A stretch of 55,421 nt of DNA from JALZAI01 sp038212215 (lineage in GTDB: Bacteria > Actinomycetota > Actinomycetes > Mycobacteriales > Jatrophihabitantaceae), in NCBI GenBank assembly GCA_038212215.1, contig JBBQUT010000034.1, positions 1-55,421 of the forward strand. Reading direction: 5' to 3'. Each line of letters begins with the position of its first letter. The stretch's first letter is position 1. Shown piece by piece: positions 34,502-43,555 of this stretch. The notes under the pieces were generated by a model. It did not search any database. It was not told where the DNA came from and worked only from the letters and a program-made list of their open reading frames with translations. The position numbers and the translations under genes were made by a program.

Positions 34502-36045
34502 GCGGCCAGGGCAGCGTCGCGGGCGAACGACGCGAGCAACGCCGCGCCGCGGCCCAACACGCCCGGAAGCAGAATGCCGCGCAGCGGCAAGCGAAAACCG
34601 CCGGGCGGCGCGCGGGGGTCGCCGCCGGCAAGACCGAACGTGCGGGCGGGCGTGGGGTGAAGTTCTCCAACCGCGACTACGTGCCGATGCGCCTGGCCCC
34701 CTTTCAGGAGACCACCGCCACCATCCAGGGGCTTTACCCGTTCATCGCCGAGGCCGGCATCGACGCCCCCGGCATCCTCACCGGCCGCAACCTGCTGTCC
34801 TCGGGCAGCTTCACCTACGACGTGTTCGAGCTGTACCGGCGCGCGATGCTGCTCAACCCCAACGGCCTCGTGCAAGGCACCGTCGGCTCCGGCAAGTCGA
34901 GCCTGGTGAAGACGACCATCCTGCGCGACGCCGCGTTCGGGATCAAGTCGGTGGTGCCGTGTGACCCGAAGGGCGAATACACCCGCCTCACCCGGTGGAT
35001 GGGCTACGAGCCGGTGTTCCTCGGCCCGGGCCTGCGCACCCGCCTCAACCCCCTCGACGTCCCGCCTCGCCCGGTCGGGCTCAGCGACGCCGACTGGGTG
35101 CGGGAGATCACCAACGCCCGAATCGCGCTGCTCGCCGCCCTGGCCAGCGCGACGTTGGGACGTTCGGTGACGCCGCCGGAACGCAAGGCGATCACGATGG
35201 CGCTGCAGCAGCAGACCGGAGTGGCGACCAACACCGATGCCGACCGGCTGGCCACACCGGTACTGCCGCACCTGGTGGCGGCGATGCTTCAGCTCGACGA
35301 CGACGACGCGCACTCGGCCGGCTTCGCCGACGCCCGCGCCTTTCAGGACGCCAGCCGCGACGCCTACCTGGTCCTCGACCGCCTCGTGCACGGTGACCTG
35401 GCCGGCATGTTCGACGGCCCGTCCACGACGCGTATCGACTTCGACGACGACCTGGTCGTGCTCAACCTCGAGCGGCTGCAGGTCTCGGACGAAGCGCTCG
35501 CGCTGATCATGGCCTGCTCGCAGGCCTGGATGGAGCAGGCACTGATGCGCCAGGACGGGGTGCGCCGCAAAATCTGGTACGACGAGTGCTGGCGGATGAT
35601 GCGCATCGGCAACGGCCACCTCGCCGCCCGGCTGTCCGCGCAGCAGAAGCTCGCCCGCCAATGGGGAATCGCGGTGTGGCTCGTCTTGCACAAGATCAAG
35701 GACCTGTCCGGGACGTCGCCCGCGATGCGCGAGATCGCCGAAGGGATGCTGTCCGAGACTGGCACCCGGGTCTCCTATCACCAGGCCGCGGACCAGTTGA
35801 ATTTCACCCAGGAAATGCTCGCCCTCACCGATACCGAAGCCAGCGAGATCGGCGGCCTGGACGTCGGGGAAAGCCTGTGGCAGATCGAGATCCGCGGCAA
35901 GATGCGGTCTTTTCTCGTGGAGCATCTGTACTCCTCCGAAGAATGGCCGCTGCTGCAAACAAATTCGAAGATGCTCGGAATCCCGGACACGACCAACACC
36001 GACGACGACGGTAATACCGAGACGGGGATTGGTGAAGTCGCGTGA
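34498..36045 (+). CDS. VirB4/TraC-type conjugative ATPase
   Basis: 515 aa from GTG 34498 (GTGA overlap). It energises assembly of the conjugation channel at the inner face of the membrane. The first ~55 residues are a basic, Ala/Arg/Gln-rich stretch. Walker A VQGTVGSGKSSL is at about residues 123-134, followed by CDPKGEYTRL (a VirB4 hallmark). Walker B is KIWYDECWRMM at about 357-367, and an arginine/glutamine-rich motif ARLSAQQKLARQWG follows. It lacks the usual VirB4 N-terminal domain, which is supplied by the SCO6880 protein. Confidence 0.92.
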   Translation: MSGQGSVAGERREQRRAAAQHARKQNAAQRQAKTAGRRAGVAAGKTERAGGRGVKFSNRDYVPMRLAPFQETTATIQGLYPFIAEAGIDAPGILTGRNLLSSGSFTYDVFELYRRAMLLNPNGLVQGTVGSGKSSLVKTTILRDAAFGIKSVVPCDPKGEYTRLTRWMGYEPVFLGPGLRTRLNPLDVPPRPVGLSDADWVREITNARIALLAALASATLGRSVTPPERKAITMALQQQTGVATNTDADRLATPVLPHLVAAMLQLDDDDAHSAGFADARAFQDASRDAYLVLDRLVHGDLAGMFDGPSTTRIDFDDDLVVLNLERLQVSDEALALIMACSQAWMEQALMRQDGVRRKIWYDECWRMMRIGNGHLAARLSAQQKLARQWGIAVWLVLHKIKDLSGTSPAMREIAEGMLSETGTRVSYHQAADQLNFTQEMLALTDTEASEIGGLDVGESLWQIEIRGKMRSFLVEHLYSSEEWPLLQTNSKMLGIPDTTNTDDDGNTETGIGEVA

Positions 36046-36527
36046 ACAACTCTCGTCCAACTCGGAAAGGAATCACGGCGATGATGAATTCGACCACGCT
36101 GGCAATGTCTCGCGACGTCGCGTTCCTCGCGGGCGCAGCTGTGGTGGGCATTCTGCTACTCAACGACCTACGCCCTCGTCCCACGCCCGCGTTCACTTTC
36201 TTCGCGCCCATCGAGCCCTTTCCCACGGTCGATTCCGCCGTCGCGGCCAACACGGCGAAACGAGGTGTGAATCCGCGAATGGAGCCCGTGCACGGCTGGC
36301 TGTATGCGCTTCGCCCGTACGTCGACGGGCCCGTCCGAATTCGACCCGCGTTGGCGGCAGAACTCGAGGCCACGCAGCAAACAAAGCACGTCGAGGGTGT
36401 CGGGGTTTTCGCGCGCGTGGCAGATGGAGCAATCCTGCGCAACGACGCTGACGCCTATCCGCCACTATCGTCGGAACGCTCGTGGCGCCGTGAAGCCGGG
36501 CCGATCTATTGCTGGGTCGCGGAATGA
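36042..36527 (+). CDS. Small single-pass membrane protein in the T4SS operon
   Basis: 161 aa from GTG 36042 (GTGA overlap), or 148 aa from ATG 36081, which has an AAAGGA upstream. One membrane helix (VAFLAGAAVVGILLL) is followed by a soluble domain. Codon use is a little less GC-rich than its neighbours. No family is recognised. Coupled on both sides (ATGA into the coupling-protein gene). Confidence 0.7.
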   Translation: MNNSRPTRKGITAMMNSTTLAMSRDVAFLAGAAVVGILLLNDLRPRPTPAFTFFAPIEPFPTVDSAVAANTAKRGVNPRMEPVHGWLYALRPYVDGPVRIRPALAAELEATQQTKHVEGVGVFARVADGAILRNDADAYPPLSSERSWRREAGPIYCWVAE

Positions 36528-38395
36528 GCCGCGATCGGGACCGGTCCGCTCACACCGGAGTCGAGGTACTGCTCGGCGTGCTTGTCGGGATCGCCGCCAT
36601 CCTCGGCGGCGCCGGCCTGGCAGCCGACGCCGCGATCGCCGCGGCGTCCTCGGTGTTCGGCGGCGGGTGGCTGCTCCTGCAGGTCAGCGACGTGCCACGC
36701 CTGCTCGGGTCCATGTTCGCCCACGCCGGCCTGCTCGCCACCGCCTACCCGGGCGAGCAGCGCCATGAGCTGGCCAGCAACGCCACCCTGTGGCGGTGCA
36801 TCGCCGCGGCGCTGGTCGGCTACGCCGTGGTGATCGTGCTACTGCTTGTCCTGCTCGTGCCGCTGTTGATCTCGCGGCCGGGCTACGAGAAGCCCACCCG
36901 GGCGTCCCGGCTGCTCGGTGCGGCCGCGGTGCGCCGCTCCACGCGCAGGCTGCACCCGGAACTGGTGCGCAACGGCGGCCGGGTGCCGATCGGCGGCCCG
37001 CGGCTGGGCCGCATGCGCGGAGCGGGCCTGGCATTGCACGCGAGCATCGAGGACTCCGTGCTGCTCGTCGGTCCGCCCGGCGCAGGGAAAGGAACGGGTT
37101 TCATGTACCGGGCTGTCGCCGACGCGGTCGGCGCCGTCGTATCGACCTCGACGAAGCCTGACGTGCTGCTCAACACCGTCGCGCTGCGTCGGCGCGACGG
37201 GCCGCGCGGCCCGCGCAAGGTGTGGGTGTTCGACCCGCAGGAGATCTCCGGCTGGCCCGACGTGCTGCGCTGGTCGCCCACGCGCGGCTGCGACGACCCG
37301 ACCACGGCGATCGTCCGCGCGGCCGGGATGGCCGACGCGTCACAGGTCGGCAAGGGAGTCACCAACGGTGACTTCTGGGCCGCCCAAACGACCGCGGTGA
37401 TCCGCTGTTACCTGCACGCCGCGGCGCTGGGCAACAAGACCGCGCTGCACGTGATGCGGTGGGCCCGTAACCCGAAAGCGGAAGAACCGATCACCATCCT
37501 CAACGAGCACCCCGGCGCCGCTGACGGTTGGGGCGACGAACTCGCCGAGCAGAAGGCCGCCCCTGCCAACCAAATCGGCAACGTCTGGGCCGGGGTGCGG
37601 CGCGCGTTCGACAGCCTGGCCGACCCGCGCGTCGCCCGGGCATGCTCACCGCAGCCCGGGGAAGGGTTCAGCCCCGAGGAGTTCATCGAGAACGGCGACA
37701 CGCTGTACCTGCTCGGCTCCAACAAAGCCACCCTGTCCGTCGCGCCGCTGGTCGTCGCCCTGATCGAGGACATCGTCGAAGCTGGCCGCCGGCTGGCCGC
37801 CAACTCGCCGGGCGAGCGGATGGCGCTGCCGCTGACGCTGGCCCTCGACGAAGTCGCCAACATCGCGCCGCTGCCGTCGCTGCCCTACGTGCTCGGCGAC
37901 GGGCGCGGTCTGGGATTCCAAACCCACGTGGTGTTCCAGTCCCTCGCGCAAGCACGCGCCCGGTGGAGCGTCGAAGAAGCCGAAGTCATCTGGGACACCT
38001 GCACCTGCCGGATGATCCTGCCCGGCAGCGCCAACCAGCGTGACAACAAGATGATCTCCGAGCTGCTCGGCGAGTTCGACGAAGTCGGGCTGCGCAAGAG
38101 CCGCGGGCGCGGCGCGACGTCCTACAACGAAGACATCCGGACCCGCGCCACCATGTCGGTCAACGGTGTCCGCGAAATCAAACCCGGCCGGTTCCTGCTG
38201 ATCTATCGACACCTCAAACCCATCGAGGGCGAATTGGAACTGTCCTACCAGGGACGCGACGCCAAACGCTTCACCAAAGCCATCGCCGAGGGCCGGCGCC
38301 TCACCGGCCGGCAAAGCGAGCTTCCCGACCGGGCCGCCGCGTCGGGCCGCCGCCGCGGAGGCCTGCTCCGGCGATCCACGAGCGAACCGGCGTGA
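36524..38395 (+). CDS. TraG/VirD4-type coupling protein
   Basis: 623 aa. It brings the relaxase-DNA complex to the channel. Two membrane segments in the N-terminal 130 residues (VLLGVLVGIAAILGGAG and YAVVIVLLLVLLVPLLI) are typical. Walker A is VGPPGAGKGT at about residue 188, Walker B LTLALDEVANI at about 440. HVVFQSLAQARARW and a T4CP-like NQRDNKMISELLG follow. Starts by ATGA overlap. The product is complete for the family. Confidence 0.92.
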   Translation: MSRDRDRSAHTGVEVLLGVLVGIAAILGGAGLAADAAIAAASSVFGGGWLLLQVSDVPRLLGSMFAHAGLLATAYPGEQRHELASNATLWRCIAAALVGYAVVIVLLLVLLVPLLISRPGYEKPTRASRLLGAAAVRRSTRRLHPELVRNGGRVPIGGPRLGRMRGAGLALHASIEDSVLLVGPPGAGKGTGFMYRAVADAVGAVVSTSTKPDVLLNTVALRRRDGPRGPRKVWVFDPQEISGWPDVLRWSPTRGCDDPTTAIVRAAGMADASQVGKGVTNGDFWAAQTTAVIRCYLHAAALGNKTALHVMRWARNPKAEEPITILNEHPGAADGWGDELAEQKAAPANQIGNVWAGVRRAFDSLADPRVARACSPQPGEGFSPEEFIENGDTLYLLGSNKATLSVAPLVVALIEDIVEAGRRLAANSPGERMALPLTLALDEVANIAPLPSLPYVLGDGRGLGFQTHVVFQSLAQARARWSVEEAEVIWDTCTCRMILPGSANQRDNKMISELLGEFDEVGLRKSRGRGATSYNEDIRTRATMSVNGVREIKPGRFLLIYRHLKPIEGELELSYQGRDAKRFTKAIAEGRRLTGRQSELPDRAAASGRRRGGLLRRSTSEPA

Positions 38396-38407
38396 ACGGC
38401 GCCGAGC

Positions 38408-39037
38408 ATGGGTGACACCAGCCTCGGGATGCTCAGCGCAGCCGTCACCGACCTCTCGGCCCGTGTCGAAGAGCTAGCCGACCGCGTCGGCCACGACAAC
38501 GCGGGCACGTCGACAAGCCACATCGACAAGCGGCTACGCGCCGTCGAAAAGGTGCTCGGCGAGGTCCGCAAAGCGGTCAGCGGGCTCGCACAGAAGAAAG
38601 CCGCCGCCGACACACAGACGCAACTACGCCGGCCATGGAACGAGCTCACCGCCGAGCAAGCAGAAAAACGGTGGCTCGACCTGCGCGGCTGGGTCACGTT
38701 CGTCGTCGAACGCAACAACATCGGCTCCAAGGAAATACCGGACTGCTGGTACCTGCACGGCGGGCTCGTCGACGAACTCGAAGCGCTCCGGTGGGCGTGG
38801 CTGGAAACCACCAACAAGCCCGACTCGAAGCTGACCGAGCCGATCTGGTGGCGCGAAGCGCTGCACCGCGCGCGCACCAGATGGGCCTCGTTCAACCCCA
38901 ACGGCTGCACCACCACGCACAGCGAAACCCGGCCACGTGCACTAAACGGCGACCGCGCCTGGCGTGACTTCCTCGCCGAGGAGTTGGCTGATCGGCCAGC
39001 CGATCGGCCAGCCGATCGGCCAGCCCGCGCCAGCTAG
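38408..39037 (+). CDS. DUF4913-like protein
   Basis: 209 aa from ATG 38408, 12 bases after the coupling-protein stop. The N-terminal ~60 residues form a coiled coil. The domain WNELTAEQAEKRWLDLRGWV, then CWYLHGGLVDELEALRWAW, fits the DUF4913 family, found at the end of actinobacterial T4SS operons. The C-terminus is an ADRPADRPADRPA repeat from the 12-base DNA repeat below. The stop overlaps the stop of the convergent gene. Confidence 0.8.
   Translation: MGDTSLGMLSAAVTDLSARVEELADRVGHDNAGTSTSHIDKRLRAVEKVLGEVRKAVSGLAQKKAAADTQTQLRRPWNELTAEQAEKRWLDLRGWVTFVVERNNIGSKEIPDCWYLHGGLVDELEALRWAWLETTNKPDSKLTEPIWWREALHRARTRWASFNPNGCTTTHSETRPRALNGDRAWRDFLAEELADRPADRPADRPARAS
38990..39025 (+). repeat. Three perfect tandem 12-base repeats
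   Basis: Unit GATCGGCCAGCC, three identical copies (38990-39001, 39002-39013, 39014-39025). In frame, each adds the residues DRPA to the DUF4913-like protein. Copy number is likely to vary between strains through slippage. Confidence 0.9.
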
Positions 39038-39264
39038 TGCCCGCCGGGCCAATGGTTGATATAGGCCACGAACACCCCGGCGACCAACGACCAGCGGATC
39101 GCGCGGCCTCGCAGGCGAATCCACCACGGCGTCCGCGCGGTCCAGTCCCGCGGCGCGAAGTCGTCGTCATCGTGGTCCACGACGCCAGGTGCGTACCGGT
39201 CGCGGGCCCAGCCGCCAAGATTGCCCATCCCGTACGCGACCGAGGCGCGGCGCTGATCGCCCAT
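39034..39264 (-). CDS. Small membrane protein convergent with the T4SS operon
   Basis: 76 aa from ATG 39264, which has a GAAGGA 11 bases upstream; 108 aa if from 39360. Acidic DHDDDD stretch, then WWIRLR and one C-terminal helix (WSLVAGVFVAYI). Its stop interlocks with that of the DUF4913-like gene. No family recognised. Confidence 0.6.
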   Translation of the reverse strand: MGDQRRASVAYGMGNLGGWARDRYAPGVVDHDDDDFAPRDWTARTPWWIRLRGRAIRWSLVAGVFVAYINHWPGGH

Positions 39265-39568
39265 CGCGGTCACCGTCCTTCGGGTCACTGGCGTGACATC
39301 GTTTGCCAACGGTAACCCCAGCATCGCCACTTCCAGGCGGTCAATGTTCTCGTGACGCAATCCAAAGCTCGTCGGCCGCGCAATTGTCAGGCACGTGAGG
39401 CAGACTTACCGGGCTCGCGCCGGGCCGATGCTGCGCAGCGGCGGGTCAGTCGTCCGGACTCGTCGTGGGCTCACCAGAGTTCGGTCGGTCGCTCAGTGAC
39501 TGGCGGCGTCGAGGGCAACGATCGATGTCCTTGGCGGACGGGCGGCGGATGTCGGCGCCTGACGGCTT

Positions 39569-40078
39569 TTACGGAATGCCACTCCACAGCCCGCGATTGC
39601 AGTTGAAAGTATCTACATTCTCGTCTTCGGCCGAGTGATCATCGGGACGAGATTCCCCGTCCGGGGTAATGCCCGTCGATAGATTCTCGAAGACATCGAC
39701 GCTGTCCATGGCTGCTCTAACCGACAGGTAATAGCGGCCAGAAGGCCGACGTATCTGAATGCCGGGATTGCCACGGCGAGGTTCAGTTGCGCGAGCAGGC
39801 GTCGCTGCTGCTGGGCAAGACCGGCCAGTCGCCGACGCATCGCTGCCGTACGCTCGTGCGTCTCCCGGGCTTGGGTAGGAGCGCGGGCGGCCTGGTGGCG
39901 GTGCGCCAGTAGTTCTCACATCGAATCGTGCCGCATTCACGCCAGATCGGGATAGGGCCGCTGGTGACGTTGCCGCCGATCCCGGGCGGCACGGCGTCAA
40001 GCATGGCCCGGCCCGTGCACCGCAGGGTGTTGGGCAAGTGAGGACGTAGTTGCTTCCACCACGGACTGGGCATCGCAC
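39569..40078 (-). pseudogene. Possible decayed minus-strand gene
   Basis: Protein-like blocks lie in three different frames: GNVTSGPIPIWRECGTIRCE near 39925-39985, ETHERTAAMRRRLAGL then QRRLLAQLNLAV near 39770-39860, and YYLSVRAAMDSVDVFENL with an acidic tail ending GLWSGIP. They could be pieces of one gene split by frameshifts. The family is not recognised. The 39361-39568 flank shows nothing. Confidence 0.3.
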
Positions 40079-40240
40079 GCGCAGACCGTAACCCCAGTCT
40101 GCTCGTTTCGGGCCGCCGGGCTTTGCAGAGCAAGATCGGGTCAGCGGACCCGCAGCTCGGCCTGCCTCTCCGCGAGGGTCAGCACGGATCGCTTCGCTTA
40201 CCTTGTCGCGCTACCGACGATTCTGAACGACAATCTCAGG

Positions 40241-40447
40241 ATGACCTCACGTCCGCGTCCAACCTTTCGCGACGCCTACCTCGTCGATGCAACCGGCGAT
40301 GGGTTCCCGGCCGGTGTCGTCCGCCGCGAACGCAACGTTTGGCGCATCTTCCGGTTCGGCATCGAACAGGCCAACCAGCCGCGGGAAGCCTTTGCCACCA
40401 GAGAAGAGGCCGGGTTGCGTCTTCTGGAACTTCTCGCAGACTCGTGA
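40241..40447 (+). CDS. Small hypothetical protein
   Basis: 68 aa from ATG 40241. Compact composition (FRDAYLVDATGDGFPAGVVR, then WRIFRF, then a helix EAFATREEAGLRLLELL) looks like a folded small domain. The ribosome binding site is weak. No relatives recognised. Confidence 0.5.
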   Translation: MTSRPRPTFRDAYLVDATGDGFPAGVVRRERNVWRIFRFGIEQANQPREAFATREEAGLRLLELLADS

Positions 40448-40612
40448 CAATGAGACGGATTTGTAGCTGCAGCTCGCTGTGTCTGGACTGGCCGCGTTCG
40501 GACCTCGAGCCCACCCACAGCGACCAACAATGGTCGGGGCACGGTGGGCGCTGCTGCCTTCCGGGCGAGGATGCCTCCGCCTGAAACAGGGTTTTATCCT
40601 GCCCAGGCGTCT

Positions 40613-40646
40613 CTGTCGGGTTTCGCGCGACCAGATGCACTTACGC
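40613..40646 (+). promoter_or_regulatory. Conserved box, copy 3 (diverged)
   Basis: CTGTCGGGTTTC, six bases, CCAGATGCACTTA: 19 of the 25 conserved positions of copies 1 and 2, with the same spacing. It lies 23 bases before ATG 40669, which has GGAGGGA at 40654-40660. The gene it served is decayed. Confidence 0.45.
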
Positions 40647-40668
40647 GGGACATGGAGGGAACGACCCG

Positions 40669-40935
40669 ATGCGCATCCGGGGGACGGCGTGGATGGCGCG
40701 CCGCAGCCGCGACGACCCGTCCAGGACGACGGCCAACTCTTGCTGGACTTCCTGAGGGGACCGGCGCACGACACCCAGGAAGGCTCAACTGATAAGCGAG
40801 CCGATAAACAAGTACGCCGCGCTGGCGCGTGAGCACGGGAACCCGGACTGCCGTACCGGCACTCGACGACTCCGGACCCGGGCAGGTGCTTCTCCCAGCT
40901 GGGGATGGAGGTGCGCGATCGGCGCGGTGATCACG
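40669..40935 (+). pseudogene. Decayed gene downstream of box copy 3
   Basis: ATG 40669 with GGAGGGA opens a frame that stops after 28 codons. Protein-like text then continues in other frames: DDGQLLLDFLRGPAHD, then EPINKYAALAREHG, then STTPDPGRCFSQLGMEV. The order suggests one small conserved conjugation-module protein broken by at least three frameshifts. The family is not named. Confidence 0.45.
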
Positions 40936-41015
40936 GATGAAGCCGCAGCCGGCTAGGAGCGGACCGACTGCCCGGTTCCGGCTGCAACCCCACAGCGCCA
41001 ACGCGTCTCGGCTCG

Positions 41016-41183
41016 TTGGCGCGCATGTGCGCCAACCTGGCCACGGCGCGCACTCTGCGGACGCGGCACGCCGACGACAGGCGTGCCCGTGGCGACGAGC
41101 TGGCAGCGCTCCCATCCCCGGGCGAGCTGCGCGCAGCAGCCCGCTCCACCCTCAACGCGCATTACACCCACCTCGGCTGGTGA
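41016..41183 (+). pseudogene. C-terminal fragment of an unidentified protein
   Basis: A frame ending at TGA 41181-41183 reads LARMCANLATARTLRTRH, then PGELRAAARSTLNAHYTHLG. It looks like a real helical C-terminus but has no start of its own, and the preceding text is unrelated. Confidence 0.35.
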
Positions 41184-41189
41184 AGGCAT

Positions 41190-41345
41190 GCGGTCGGCTG
41201 CGCTCACTCTCGACTTCGGGTCCCGCACGTGTCCTTGAACCGGGCTGCGGCGTCGGCGCCCAACTGGGCATCGCCGCCCAAGACGACGTGCGGGCCGTCG
41301 GGTCGAACTGATCCGGTGACCGCAGCCGCTGTCCACAGATCTACC
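41190..41345 (+). pseudogene. Scrap of a conjugative-element DNA methyltransferase
   Basis: ARVLEPGCGVGAQLGIAAQD is the S-adenosylmethionine-binding motif I of N6-adenine methyltransferases. In another frame VELDPVTAAAVH follows, again expected by the family pattern (VGVELDP-x-TAA-x-A). Two small deletions break the frame. The rest of this large methylase/helicase protein is gone, so a big deletion has removed it. Confidence 0.6.
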
Positions 41346-41422
41346 GGGAGTCCCCCGCCTGGCCGCTTCGGCTCGAAGAATCGACGACACCGCAACCGAA
41401 CCGACACCAATTTGGAGACGAA

Positions 41423-41773
41423 ATGACCAACCCCACCGACCTGACCGGTGCCGCCGCCGCTGTCGTCCACGCCGCCGCCCTACTCGAGGCGGTCGCTCGC
41501 GACAGCGAAGACGCGGTCGACTTCGACGTGCCGCTGCGTTGCGGGCGGGCGGCGAACCGGTTGTACGCGGCGCTCGGTTTCAGCTCGCCGCAGTTACCCT
41601 TCGTCGGCGACGACACCACGGCCATCGCCGCCGCGATCGGCGAGGCGATCACGCTGTTGAGCACGCTGCCCGGCGACGAGATCACCGACCCGATCCTGGA
41701 CGCGCTGCTCGACGCCCGCGCGGCTGGGGCCGCCGTCACCGCGCCGGCGGGTCCGTCGCAGGCGGTGCGGTGA
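41423..41773 (+). CDS. Small Ala-rich helical protein
   Basis: 116 aa from ATG 41423 with GGAG at 41414-41417. It has long amphipathic helices with few distinctive residues. Its TGA overlaps the next ATG (TGATG), so it is coupled to the 41773 gene. Function unknown; it belongs to the right part of the conjugation module. Confidence 0.65.
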   Translation: MTNPTDLTGAAAAVVHAAALLEAVARDSEDAVDFDVPLRCGRAANRLYAALGFSSPQLPFVGDDTTAIAAAIGEAITLLSTLPGDEITDPILDALLDARAAGAAVTAPAGPSQAVR

Positions 41774-42714
41774 TGCCCACCAGTATCCGCGATCTCGTCC
41801 ATGCCCTGGAAAGCGAAGCGTTCTATGCGGCTGGCACGCAGCGACAGGCACGCGACGCGGCGGGAGCGTTGGCCGAGCTGGGTCGCGCGCTGCGCCAGCT
41901 CGCCCTGGACGGACTCGACCTGCAGGTCAACGGTCACCGGGAGACCATCGTCCGCGACCTGGCCGACTCATGTGCGCACAACGCCGCGACCGTGGTCCCG
42001 GACCGGACCGGACGGCTCACCGCCCTGGCCGGCGGACTCGCCGATGTCGTCGGCATGCTCCGCAACGAGACCGGCCGGGATCAACGCTGGGCGATCGCAG
42101 CGGAAGTGGCCGGCGCCGCCCGTGTACTCACCACCTACGCCGCCCAGGGCAACGGCCGACGCACCGCCGATCTCGTCTGGACCCATCTCACGGCACGAGC
42201 GCTCAACGTCCAGGCGCTCAACGACACTCCCACGGTGCAGAGCCTCGCAGTGCTCGACCGGCCAGTACCGCGCACGATGCTCCCGCCGGATGTCAGAGCG
42301 GCGGGCGCCGCGCTGGAGTCGCTCACCGTGATTTCCGACCGGCTGCGCCGGTCATCTGCTGATCTGAGCCGCCGACCGACACTGCTGGAGGTGTTCGCGG
42401 TGACACGCGCCGCGGAAACCACCGCCCGCTACGCCACGACCGCCGCGGCCGCACTCGCCGGCGAACCGACACCACACGCCCGACCGGCGGCAGCGATATG
42501 GCACGAGGTGCGCGACCGGCTGAAGCCCTTCGCCAGCGCCGCCCCGCTGCACCTCGAGGACCGCGACCTCGCGACGTGGGCGCAGCGTGCCCACACCGAA
42601 CTGCGCCGAGAATTCGGATGGGCCGACGCGCCACAACTGTTTGAGCGCAACGGGGGGTTGAAAGGTACCGCGGTCCGGCACCTGCAGGCCATGATGAACG
42701 AGATCCAGCCATAG
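41773..42714 (+). CDS. Hypothetical helical protein of the conjugation module
   Basis: 313 aa. The start ATG 41773 shares a base with the preceding stop; GTG 41770 is also possible. Almost entirely helical and Ala-rich, with no membrane segment and no enzyme motif. The TAG at 42712 is followed, in another frame, by protein-like text that continues into the 42834 gene, so this stop may result from a frameshift. Confidence 0.65.
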   Translation: MPTSIRDLVHALESEAFYAAGTQRQARDAAGALAELGRALRQLALDGLDLQVNGHRETIVRDLADSCAHNAATVVPDRTGRLTALAGGLADVVGMLRNETGRDQRWAIAAEVAGAARVLTTYAAQGNGRRTADLVWTHLTARALNVQALNDTPTVQSLAVLDRPVPRTMLPPDVRAAGAALESLTVISDRLRRSSADLSRRPTLLEVFAVTRAAETTARYATTAAAALAGEPTPHARPAAAIWHEVRDRLKPFASAAPLHLEDRDLATWAQRAHTELRREFGWADAPQLFERNGGLKGTAVRHLQAMMNEIQP

Positions 42715-42833
42715 CCGAACACCTCGCCACCGCGGTCCAGCAACTAGCCGATCACGGCGAGCTGCACGCCCTGGCGAACCGCCTGCCCTTCCGCGAGCAC
42801 CGCCTCGATGGGTTCCTGAACCACCACGCGGTA

Positions 42834-43145
42834 GTGGCCGACCGCTTCGACGTCATGACCGTGATGGACCGCCTCTACGAGGCGGCCAAGCTCGGCGCCG
42901 AGCTGGCCACAGCCCTGAACCACGCAACCAGCCCCACGCAACCCGGCCTCGCGGCTGCCAACGCCGCCCGGTCCGCCGCGCCGCAGGCGGAACCGCAGGC
43001 CGCGCTCGTGCGCGACGGGATGAATCCGCTCAACGGAGCCACTGCCGACCCGGCCGGGCCTGCCGCCGTCGCCGACCTGCGCGCGGACGCCGCTCTCGAA
43101 TACGAAACCGACGTCCCCGCCACACCCAGTTGGGACATCGAGTAA
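42834..43145 (+). CDS. Small hypothetical protein, probably N-terminally broken
   Basis: 103 aa from GTG 42834 (MADRFDVMTVMDRLYEAAKL, then an Ala/Pro-rich tail ending PSWDIE). The same frame is open for ~120 bases upstream with protein-like content (EHLATAVQQLADHGELHAL ...) but has no ATG, GTG or TTG. Either a frameshift near 42710 fused or split it from the 41773 gene, or GTG 42834 is the real start. Confidence 0.5.
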   Translation: MADRFDVMTVMDRLYEAAKLGAELATALNHATSPTQPGLAAANAARSAAPQAEPQAALVRDGMNPLNGATADPAGPAAVADLRADAALEYETDVPATPSWDIE

Positions 43146-43555
43146 GCCGGGCCGCTCCCGGGGTCGATCCATCTGCGAACAGCCATCGGTGCTGAGAACG
43201 ATCTTTGTCCGCGTTCCCTCGCCTGACCGCCGCAGCAACGACGCGAACCGATCCTCTCTTGTGTTGCAGTTGCACGATCACCGGGCCTAATCGCGGGCGA
43301 GGTATACGCACATCGCGGCCGCCCGCAGCTGCGGAATTTTGCTCAACGCACCTCGATCGGTGCGCGTGCCACACGTTCTCCTTGGGAGAACGGTCCCACC
43401 CGGGCGGGATGCACTTCCGCAGAAATCTATGCGAACCCCTGGAACTTTATACGTCGCGGCGGGTAGCGTTCGTGCGCACAACGCACCCGCGATCGCCGAA
43501 TAGGGCGCGAGACCGACGACTTCCTCAATCCGCGAAACTCGCAGATATGTGCGGT
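43146..43555. other. About 410 bases without a supportable gene
   Basis: Marks the right edge of the conjugation module. Short frames on both strands lack motifs and ribosome binding sites. Confidence 0.35.

Noticed and set aside
34435..36060. Minus-strand open frame (541 codons) opposite the VirB4 gene
   Set aside because: Shadow of a clear ATPase gene. No motif and no ribosome binding site.
38990..39025. CRISPR-like array
   Set aside because: The repeats are 12 bases, directly abutting and in a coding frame, with no spacers. No CRISPR array is seen anywhere in the window.
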